Of a stretch of 7,691 nucleotides of DNA, positions 1 to 5,348 are shown in pieces. Position numbers and translations under genes: made by a program. Origin of the DNA: an uncultured Eubacteriales bacterium (GTDB lineage Bacteria > Bacillota > Clostridia > Christensenellales > Aristaeellaceae); assembly GCA_900553315.1 (NCBI GenBank), contig USCW01000070.1:1-7691 (forward strand). The letters run 5' to 3'. The notes under the pieces were generated by a model, which worked only from the letters and a program-made list of their open reading frames with translations, was not told the origin of the DNA and did no database searches. Within the stretch, counting starts at the first letter, position 1. The number at the start of each line of letters is the position of its first letter.

Positions 1-38
1 TGAGTTGGCGCAAGCTTATAAGCGGGGGGCGAAGGTTT

Positions 39-261
39 CCAAAGGGCGATCGCAAAGCCCTTTGGTCGTGCCCGCAGGCACGAAATCCCGCCTCCGCAGA
101 GGCTCCCCCTTGGCTTCTTCCGCAGAAGGAGCTGTCATGCGCATCGCGCATGACTGAGGATACTCCCCCGCCGCGTCCGCAGACGCACCCCCAAAAGGCT
201 CCCTTCGCAAAGGGATCCGTCATGCACTCCAGCACATAACTGAGGATACGCCCCCTTCCCC
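39..261. repeat. Cluster of short hairpin repeats (two degenerate units of about 85 bp)
   Basis: This gene-free stretch is a chain of short inverted repeats. Stems with the identical four-base loop CGCA lie at 66-83 (7 bp), 90-103 (5 bp), 113-132 (8 bp with one G-T pair), 173-186 (5 bp) and 201-214 (5 bp). A 9-bp stem with a 9-base loop lies at 39-65 and a 9-bp stem with a 3-base loop at 134-154. Two units can be aligned, each made of a CGCA-loop hairpin, a GTCATGC element and a tail: TGACTGAGGATACTCCCCC at 151-169 and TAACTGAGGATACGCCCCC at 237-255, which match at 17 of 19 bases. The layout resembles the non-coding dispersed palindromic repeats common between genes of GC-rich Clostridia. No transposase or terminal target duplication is visible. 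A short leftward reading frame across it is rejected as a gene. Whether it acts as RNA, DNA or neither cannot be told from this window. Confidence 0.7.
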
Positions 262-289
262 CTCGATTGTTTTCCTTTTGTACTTTTCA

Positions 290-317
290 TTGCATAAATT
301 TTCAAAATCAGTATACT
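290..317 (+). promoter_or_regulatory. Candidate promoter of the NSS symporter gene
   Basis: After the GC-rich repeats the sequence turns AT-rich from about 265 to 340. The best sigma-70/sigma-A match is TTGCAT at 290-295 and TATACT at 312-317, 16 bases apart. The -10 matches the consensus at five of six positions, the -35 only at three. Transcription would begin near 324 and leave an untranslated leader of about 108 bases, long enough for the stem structures seen at 362-416. Other hexamer pairs in this AT-rich stretch cannot be excluded. Confidence 0.45.
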
Positions 318-336
318 TAAAACAAAAAGGGACAAA

Positions 337-425
337 AGAGCCGTCCGCAAAAAATGCTCTGAGGGGTTATGCCTTATCTTCTCTGCCCAAGCCCCTTCTG
401 CTTGGGTGCAACCCCTGAAAGGAGG
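337..425 (+). promoter_or_regulatory. Structured 5' leader abutting the symporter ribosome binding site
   Basis: Three stems can be drawn in this leader. AGAGC (337-341) pairs with GCTCT (356-360). AGGGGTT (362-368) pairs perfectly with AACCCCT (410-416). Inside the latter, CCCAAGC (386-392) pairs perfectly with GCTTGGG (400-406) around the loop CCCTTCT. The outer stem ends one base before the Shine-Dalgarno stretch AAAGGAGG (418-425). The loop bases CCTT (394-397) are complementary to AAGG (419-422) of that site, so a pseudoknot that hides the ribosome binding site is possible. No run of T follows, so it is not an intrinsic terminator. I do not recognise a named riboswitch class; SD-occluding pseudoknots are known in classes such as preQ1-II and SAM-II, but the layout here does not match either fully. 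Confidence 0.4.
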
Positions 426-431
426 CTGCAA

Positions 432-1781
432 ATGCAGCGTGAAAGCTTTACCTCCCGGCTGGGATTTCTACTGGTCAGCGCAGGGTGCGCCATCGGCATC
501 GGCAATGTGTGGCGTTTTCCTACCATCACCGGTCAATACGGCGGCGGCGTGTTTGTGCTGTTTTATCTGCTTTTCCTCCTGCTCATGGGCGTGCCCGTGC
601 TGACCATGGAGCTTGCCGTCGGACGCGCGGGACATGGCGCTCCCACCACCGCCTATAAGTCCTTGGAGCCCAAGGGCTCCCGCTGGCACCTCCACGGCTG
701 GGTGTGCCTGCTGGGCTGCTGCATGCTGATGATGTATTACACCACCGTCAGCGGCTGGATGGCCGACTACTTCGTCAAGTTTCTGACCGGGGCCATGGAG
801 AACACCGCCGATACCGCCGCCGCCTTCGGCGCGCTGCTGAGCGATCCCGGCGAAATGGGCCTTGCCATGGGCCTGACCGTGCTGGCGGGCTTCGCCATTT
901 GCAGCCTCGGCTTGCAGGGCGGCGTGGAGCGTATCACCAAGCTCATGATGATTGGTCTGCTGGTGCTGATCCTCGTGCTGGTCGTGCATAACTGCACCCT
1001 GCCCGGTGCGGCGGAGGGGCTTACCTTCTACCTCGTGCCCGACTGGAACCGTGCGGTGGAGCAGGGCCTCGGCAATGTGATCGGCGCAGCCATGAATCAA
1101 GCGTTCTTCACCCTGAGCCTCGGCATCGGCGCCATGGAGATCTTCGGCAGCTACATGAAGCGGGATCACACGCTGGTCAGCGAAAGCCTTCGCATTTGTG
1201 TGCTGGATACCTTCGTAGCCATCTGCGCGGGCCTGATTATTTTCCCCGCCTGCTTCTCCTTTGGGGTATCCCCGGACGCGGGCCCACAGCTGATTTTCAT
1301 CACCCTGCCCAACGTTTTCGCCAGCATGAGCGGCGGACGCATTTGGGGTGCGCTGTTCTTCCTGTTCATGACCTTCGCCAGCTTCTCGACGGTGCTGGCG
1401 GTGTTCGAAAACATTCTGGCCAGCATGATGGAGCTGTTCCATTGGAGCCGTAAAAGGGCCGCGGCGGTGGGCTGTGTGGTCATTCTGCTGGCCAGCGTCC
1501 CCTGTGTGCTGGGCTACAACCTGTGGAGCGGCGTGCAGCCCTTGGGCGACGGCAGTACGATTCTCGATGGCGAGGACTTTCTCGTTAGCAATCTCCTGCT
1601 CCCCATCGGCAGTCTGATCTATCTGCTGTTCTGCGTCAGCAAATGGGGCTGGGGCTTTGACAAATATCTGACCGAAGCCAACACCGGCGCGGGTCGCAAG
1701 CTCCCCCGCTGGCTCAAGCCCTATTTCACTTGGGTGCTTCCCATCCTGATTGTTATCATTCTGGTGCAGGGACTGCTGTAA
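432..1781 (+). CDS. NSS-family sodium-dependent amino-acid symporter
   Basis: This 449-residue inner-membrane protein belongs to the neurotransmitter:sodium symporter family (LeuT/MhsT/Tyt1 type), which imports amino acids or related small molecules with sodium. The first membrane segment carries the family signature GIGNVWRFP at residues 22-30, followed by a conserved glycine-rich turn and TM2 ending MELAVGR (59-65). The unwound TM6 region reads FFTLSLGIGAMEIFGSY (225-241), close to LeuT. About eleven hydrophobic segments are visible and the length is normal for bacterial members. I chose ATG 432 because AAAGGAGG lies six bases upstream; the in-frame ATG at 369 would add 21 residues unlike the family N terminus and has only a poorly spaced GAGGGG before it. 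By alignment with LeuT, Asp259 sits at the Asn286 position and Ala263 at the Glu290 position of TM7. Substrate cannot be assigned; an amino acid is likely. It is monocistronic, converging on the antiporter gene with four bases between the stops. Confidence 0.93.
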   Translation: MQRESFTSRLGFLLVSAGCAIGIGNVWRFPTITGQYGGGVFVLFYLLFLLLMGVPVLTMELAVGRAGHGAPTTAYKSLEPKGSRWHLHGWVCLLGCCMLMMYYTTVSGWMADYFVKFLTGAMENTADTAAAFGALLSDPGEMGLAMGLTVLAGFAICSLGLQGGVERITKLMMIGLLVLILVLVVHNCTLPGAAEGLTFYLVPDWNRAVEQGLGNVIGAAMNQAFFTLSLGIGAMEIFGSYMKRDHTLVSESLRICVLDTFVAICAGLIIFPACFSFGVSPDAGPQLIFITLPNVFASMSGGRIWGALFFLFMTFASFSTVLAVFENILASMMELFHWSRKRAAAVGCVVILLASVPCVLGYNLWSGVQPLGDGSTILDGEDFLVSNLLLPIGSLIYLLFCVSKWGWGFDKYLTEANTGAGRKLPRWLKPYFTWVLPILIVIILVQGLL

Positions 1782-1785
1782 ATGC

Positions 1786-3144
1786 TCAGGGCCAAAGATG
1801 GGAATTACCGATTCTCCATGCCGGCGCTGTCGTGGCAGTCACCGCTGCCTTTACGGGTACGTGAATCTTTTCATCCGTCTTTTTCTCCTTCTTGGAGGCC
1901 TTATGGGCGGGCGCAGCCGCCGCAGGTGCGACCGGCTTTCCGTGACTGTCGCTCTTGATGGCTCCTGCCAGCATCAGCGCCTTGCGGGCGCACACCGGGC
2001 CGATCATCTCATACAGCACCGAGGACGAGAGAATGATCGTGCTGAGGAGCGACCCGGACTCCGCCGGGAGAATGCGCTGCGCCAGCACCGCAAGGCCGAT
2101 GCTCACGCCCGCCTGCGGAATGAGCGCCAATCCAAAATAGCGTCGAATCTCCGCCGAGCAGCCCGTCATGCGCGCTCCCAGCCAAGACCCCAGCATCTTG
2201 CCCACAATGCGCACCGCGAAATAGGTCACGCCGATCATCCCAACGGACTCCAAGGCGCCCAGATTCAGCCGCATTCCCGAAAGAACGAAGAAAAGCACGT
2301 TGATGGGCGGCGTGACGCGGTTCACCTGCTTGAAAAGCTCCTTGTCGCCGGTTACATTGGCGTAGGTCGCGCCCAGTACCATGCAGCCCAGCAGCGGCGA
2401 AACATCCATCGCCGCGCAGACCGCCGCAATCAGGAAAACAGCCGAGCAGGTCAGCACCAGCCGATGGTCAGAGGAGCGTCCACGCAGCAGCGCACAGAGC
2501 GCACGCCCCAGCAGATACGCCCCCAGCATCATCGCAAGGCTCAGCACCAACGGCTTCAAGGCGCTCTGCACCGAAAAGCCCGCAGTGCTCTCCGTCCCGG
2601 CGGCAATGGCCGCACAGGCGCTGAAGGCCAGCAGCGCCACCGCGTCGTCCATGGCAACCACCTGTATCAGCGTGTTCACAAAGTCGCCCTTGGCACGATA
2701 CTGCCGGATGGTCATCAGACTGGACGCTGGTGCGGTAGCCGAGCCGATTGCGCCCAACAGCAGCGCAAAGGGCAGCGACATTTGAAACACCGTCAGCATG
2801 GTCAGCGTAACGACCGCCGCCGTGACCAGCGCCTCCATCAGCGTCAATACAATGACCCGCGTCCCCTGCTCCTTCAGCCGATCCAGCCGCAGATAGCGCC
2901 CCACGCCGAAGGCAATGAAGGACAGCGCCACGTCCGTCAGAAATTCCATGCCGCCGGTCAGCTCCGCAGGGATCAGATTCAGCACATAGGGTCCAATGAC
3001 CACGCCCGCCAGAATGTACCCCGTCACGTTCGGCAAATGCAGCAGCTTGGTGATGCGCGACATTCCAAAGCCCGCCAGCCATAAAAGCGTCACCGCCAGC
3101 AGCACCTGCGCGGTCGGAGAAACCGACTGAAATACATTCAACAT
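1786..3144 (-). CDS. CPA2-family cation:proton antiporter (Na+/H+ or K+/H+ exchanger)
   Basis: This 452-residue polytopic membrane protein matches the monovalent cation:proton antiporter-2 fold. Residues 37-52 (LPNVTGYILAGVVIGP) are the typical early segment. The ion-binding motif AMDDAVALLAF at 164-174 has the paired aspartates Asp166-Asp167 that characterise the electrogenic NapA-like branch. A later segment (311-324, with Arg312 and Lys316) corresponds to the region holding the conserved TM10 lysine. The transport core ends near residue 395. It is followed by a tail of about 55 residues rich in Ala, Lys and Pro, and no RCK/TrkA-N nucleotide-binding domain is present, unlike KefB/KefC. I chose the start at 3144 because AAAGAAGG (3160-3153) lies eight bases upstream; the ATG at 3177 would add 11 residues and has no ribosome binding site. 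The gene diverges from lysR and shares a mirror-symmetric promoter with it. Probable role: sodium extrusion or pH homeostasis; Na+ versus K+ cannot be decided from sequence alone. Confidence 0.9.
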   Translation of the reverse strand: MLNVFQSVSPTAQVLLAVTLLWLAGFGMSRITKLLHLPNVTGYILAGVVIGPYVLNLIPAELTGGMEFLTDVALSFIAFGVGRYLRLDRLKEQGTRVIVLTLMEALVTAAVVTLTMLTVFQMSLPFALLLGAIGSATAPASSLMTIRQYRAKGDFVNTLIQVVAMDDAVALLAFSACAAIAAGTESTAGFSVQSALKPLVLSLAMMLGAYLLGRALCALLRGRSSDHRLVLTCSAVFLIAAVCAAMDVSPLLGCMVLGATYANVTGDKELFKQVNRVTPPINVLFFVLSGMRLNLGALESVGMIGVTYFAVRIVGKMLGSWLGARMTGCSAEIRRYFGLALIPQAGVSIGLAVLAQRILPAESGSLLSTIILSSSVLYEMIGPVCARKALMLAGAIKSDSHGKPVAPAAAAPAHKASKKEKKTDEKIHVPVKAAVTATTAPAWRIGNSHLWP

Positions 3145-3191
3145 CCGCAAGACCTTCTTTCCATGCTCGGGAAACATCCCGGAGAATGGCC

Positions 3192-3220
3192 TTGATTTTA
3201 ACGAGTGTCCGTGATAAAAT
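3192..3220 (+). promoter_or_regulatory. Rightward promoter of the lysR gene, within a shared palindrome
   Basis: TTGATT (3192-3197) and TAAAAT (3215-3220) are separated by 17 bases, the ideal sigma-A spacing. Transcription would start near 3227, about 56 bases before the chosen lysR ATG. The element is one half of the perfect inverted repeat TTGATTTTA (3192-3200) / TAAAATCAA (3215-3223). Each nine-base arm therefore acts as -35 on one strand and -10 on the other, and the two promoters face each other over the same DNA. Confidence 0.65.
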
Positions 3221-3223
3221 CAA
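3195..3223 (-). promoter_or_regulatory. Leftward promoter of the antiporter gene, within a shared palindrome
   Basis: Read on the minus strand, TTGATT (3223-3218) and TAAAAT (3200-3195) are separated by exactly 17 bases. The -35 matches TTGACA at four of six positions and the -10 matches TATAAT at five of six. Transcription would start near 3188, about 44 bases before the antiporter ATG at 3144. The same palindrome forms the promoter for the opposite gene. Confidence 0.65.
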
Positions 3224-3225
3224 AT

Positions 3226-3260
3226 TATAAAATTCGATGCATTCATCAGAATTTTTTATA
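3226..3260. promoter_or_regulatory. Candidate LysR operator (imperfect AT-rich palindrome)
   Basis: Around a centre near 3241 the left arm TATAAAATTC-GATG mirrors the right arm, which reads TATAAAAAATTC-T-GATG on the opposite strand. The exact cores are AAAATTC (3229-3235) / GAATTTT (3249-3255) and GATG (3236-3239) / CATC (3244-3247). It begins at the predicted lysR transcription start and ends 22 bases before the lysR ATG. LysR-type proteins usually bind AT-rich dyads in such divergent regions and repress their own gene, so an operator role is plausible. A weak hairpin in the lysR leader RNA is an alternative. Confidence 0.35.
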
Positions 3261-3282
3261 TTACCGCCGAAGAGGGATTCGC

Positions 3283-4170
3283 ATGTTGGTCGATATCAAA
3301 CTGCTCACGCTGCTGTGCGTGCTCAAGGAGGGCAGCTACACCGCCGCCGCAGAGGCGCTGGCACTTTCCCAGCCTGCGGTGAGCTATCACATTCATCAAT
3401 TAGAACAGGAATTTCATATAAAAATCTTTTATCGCAACCCAAAAAAGCTTACGCTTACCCCCGAGGGAAAGGTGCTGGTCAAGTACGCCAAGCGGCTGGT
3501 CAATATCAGCGAAGCGGCACGCCGTGCGCTGGTCGAGGCTGAGCAGCAGCTTCGCCACTTCACCGTCGGCCTCACACCTACCTGCGGCGAAGCGCTGGTG
3601 GGTCGCGTATTCACCGCCTACTGCAATGCGCACCCGCATACCAATATCAGCCTTGTCACCGACTCGCTGGATAAGCTTTGCGACAAGCTGACCAGCTACG
3701 CGCTGGATTTCGCCATTGTGGAGGGCACGGTCAGCCTGAAGCATTGCCACACGGAGCTGATGGACATGGACTATCTTTGCGTGGTCATGTCCCCAGAGCA
3801 TCGTCTGGCCGGGCGCAGCTCCATCACGCTGGACGAGCTGAAAAAGGAAAGCCTGATCCTCCGCCGGGAAGAAGCAGGCACCCGCCGCCTGTTTGAAAGC
3901 GCCCTGACCGGGCATTTGGAAAGCATTCGCAACTTTGACGTGCGTCTGGAAATGGACAACATTGCCACCATCAAGGAGCTTGTGGCGGAAAATCTGGGCG
4001 TGACCATCATGGCGCACAGCGCTTGCCGCGAGGAGCTTGCCGCAGGGCGGCTGGTCGCGGTGCGCATTGAAGGCATCCGCATGATCCGCGAGATCAACAT
4101 CCTTTGCCGGGATGATTTCGACCATCCGGAGCTGCTGGCGGAAATCAAAAAGATTTACGCCGCCTTGTAA
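3283..4170 (+). CDS. LysR-type transcriptional regulator
   Basis: This 295-residue protein has the standard length and layout of a LysR-type regulator. The N-terminal winged helix-turn-helix spans residues 1-60, with the recognition region GSYTAAAEALALSQPAVSYHIHQLE at 17-41. A linker helix follows (about 61-90), then a periplasmic-binding-protein-like effector domain (about 92-295) containing LDFAIVEG (141-148). I chose ATG 3283 because AGAGGG (3271-3276) lies six bases upstream and the protein then begins at the usual place. The in-frame ATG at 3205 would add 26 residues unrelated to the family and would lie upstream of the predicted transcription start. By position it most likely controls the divergent antiporter gene and itself, comparable in arrangement with nhaR beside nhaA. 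The effector is unknown. The gene ends just before an intrinsic terminator, so it is monocistronic. Confidence 0.92.
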   Translation: MLVDIKLLTLLCVLKEGSYTAAAEALALSQPAVSYHIHQLEQEFHIKIFYRNPKKLTLTPEGKVLVKYAKRLVNISEAARRALVEAEQQLRHFTVGLTPTCGEALVGRVFTAYCNAHPHTNISLVTDSLDKLCDKLTSYALDFAIVEGTVSLKHCHTELMDMDYLCVVMSPEHRLAGRSSITLDELKKESLILRREEAGTRRLFESALTGHLESIRNFDVRLEMDNIATIKELVAENLGVTIMAHSACREELAAGRLVAVRIEGIRMIREINILCRDDFDHPELLAEIKKIYAAL

Positions 4171-4179
4171 GAGCATGAT

Positions 4180-4217
4180 AAAAGGCGCTGACGGAGAATG
4201 TTCCGCCAGCGCCTTTT
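4180..4217. terminator. Bidirectional intrinsic terminator between lysR and the zinc-ribbon gene
   Basis: AAAAGGCGCTG (4180-4190) pairs perfectly with CAGCGCCTTTT (4207-4217). After one A-C mismatch the stem continues with CGGA (4192-4195) / TCCG (4202-4205) around a six-base loop. Read rightwards, the stem runs into TTTT and a further TTTT at 4221-4224; read leftwards, it also ends in TTTT. It starts ten bases after the lysR stop and ends 13 bases before the stop of the leftward zinc-ribbon gene, so it can end both converging transcripts. Confidence 0.85.
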
Positions 4218-4230
4218 CGCTTTTCTGCAA

Positions 4231-5331
4231 TTATTCCAGCACGTAATACAGTCCCACGCACACGAGGATACCTACCAGCACCGCCAGCGCTACGCGCCAC
4301 GGGCTCACCGGAGCCTCGCCGCCGCAGCGGCCGTTCTCGCCGTTCACCAGTACGTGATAGGCCTTATTCTTGTAGGTGAAGGAGCTCAAATACATGGGCA
4401 GCAGCGTCAGCTTGTATTTCACTTCACTGTAGGTGGATTTCAGGCTGTTTACCCGCGCCTCGTCCGCATCGGCCAGAATATCCTCCATGGCCAACTCCTC
4501 CATCTGACTGTCAATGCGCTTCTTCGCGCCCTCCCAGCCCTTGTGCACGTCCACCGCAGGCTTTTCGCTGATAAAGCCGGACAGGAACGCCGCCTGATAC
4601 CGGCACAGCTTCGAGAGGTCATAGGGCTGCACCCGTTCCAGCAGGTTCTCCGGCAGACGCTCGCTGCCGGGTACCACCACGTCGTCGAAATAGTGCTGCA
4701 CCATGCCGGAGACAGGCTCCCACCGGGTGCGCTGCTCTTCGCGCATCTCCGTCTCCTGCTTGCCGTCCCGCTCCACCGTCACGGGCACCTGCACATAGTA
4801 GTGGTGGCCCGCCTCGCCCACATAGGTCGAGGTGGTGTCGCTGTCATAGGTCCAATGGGGCAGATAAACGCCGCTGATCTGACCGAGCGTCGCCATTTTC
4901 TTGGCCTTTCCCGGCGCGAACCAGCGCTTCTTCAGCCATTTGCGGAAGGCGCTGACGGCGTGCTTCTGGGGGATCTTGAAGGGCAGGACGCTTTCCGGAG
5001 CGATGCCCGCCGCAGCCTGGTCCTCCAATACATGGGGACTGCCGCAGAATGGGCACAAGGTCGCGGTCTCCTCCGCGCCCAGCACCGTCTCCGCACCGCA
5101 GCCCTGGCAGCGCACCACGCGCTTCTTTTCGCCCCAGTCCTGCTGGGCGGCGGTGGGCGCCGCCTCCAAGGGATATTCCTCGGGCTTCGTCTCATCCGCC
5201 GTCACGTCCGTAAAGTGTCCGCAATAGGGGCACTTCAACTTCCCGCTTTCGGGATCCCATACCGGGCGGCCGCCGCACCCGGAGCAGGAAAAGGTCTGCG
5301 CAGTCTCCTGCTTCTGTTGTACCTGCGTCAT
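4231..5331 (-). CDS. Double zinc-ribbon protein with one C-terminal membrane segment
   Basis: This 366-residue protein opens with two zinc ribbons: Cys16, Cys19, Cys34, Cys37 and Cys75, Cys78, Cys93, Cys96, each in CxxCG and CPxCG form. A middle region (about 110-330) has no enzyme motif that I recognise. Residues 309-341 (LLPMYL, then NGENGRCGGEAP) resemble a signature of a Bacillota family often labelled TFIIB-type zinc-ribbon or, misleadingly, PriA-like. No helicase Walker motifs are present, so it is not PriA. A single hydrophobic segment at about 345-365 ends the protein, giving a tail-anchored form with the zinc ribbons in the cytoplasm. AAGGAG (5347-5342) lies ten bases before the start and abuts the stop codon of the glycosidase gene, 17 bases upstream, so the two are cotranscribed. 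The family's function is not established. A role in membrane-associated protein handling would be a guess. Confidence 0.8.
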   Translation of the reverse strand: MTQVQQKQETAQTFSCSGCGGRPVWDPESGKLKCPYCGHFTDVTADETKPEEYPLEAAPTAAQQDWGEKKRVVRCQGCGAETVLGAEETATLCPFCGSPHVLEDQAAAGIAPESVLPFKIPQKHAVSAFRKWLKKRWFAPGKAKKMATLGQISGVYLPHWTYDSDTTSTYVGEAGHHYYVQVPVTVERDGKQETEMREEQRTRWEPVSGMVQHYFDDVVVPGSERLPENLLERVQPYDLSKLCRYQAAFLSGFISEKPAVDVHKGWEGAKKRIDSQMEELAMEDILADADEARVNSLKSTYSEVKYKLTLLPMYLSSFTYKNKAYHVLVNGENGRCGGEAPVSPWRVALAVLVGILVCVGLYYVLE

Positions 5332-5348
5332 GGAACATCCGCTCCTTT

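Noticed and set aside
16..210. Leftward 64-residue reading frame in the left-edge repeat cluster
   Set aside because: It is made entirely of hairpin repeat sequence, has no ribosome binding site, and its translation (Arg/Ala/Pro-rich) is typical of spurious calls in such repeats.
39..261. CRISPR array
   Set aside because: The repeats are palindromic units of differing sequence and spacing, without identical repeats separated by unique spacers of constant length.
369..431. Upstream ATG that would extend the symporter by 21 residues, or act as a leader peptide
   Set aside because: It is in frame with the symporter but has only a poorly spaced GAGGGG before it. The translated extension is unlike NSS N termini, while ATG 432 has a near-perfect AAAGGAGG. 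As a leader peptide it would have no stop codon of its own.
468..1442. Long leftward frame antisense to the symporter
   Set aside because: A His/Gln/Ala/Gly-rich translation with no family features lies exactly opposite a conserved NSS gene; GC-rich codon usage opens this frame.
1750..3084. 444-residue rightward frame antisense to the antiporter
   Set aside because: The translation is dominated by Arg, His and Gln, has no hydrophobic core or motif, and mirrors a well-supported CPA2 gene.
3400..4230. 276-residue leftward frame antisense to lysR
   Set aside because: No recognisable domain, crosses the intrinsic terminator, and shadows a full-length LysR gene.
4231..5331. Assignment of the zinc-ribbon protein as PriA or primosomal helicase
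   Set aside because: Only the zinc-ribbon cysteines resemble PriA; no Walker A/B or helicase motifs are present, and the protein is half the length and has a membrane anchor.
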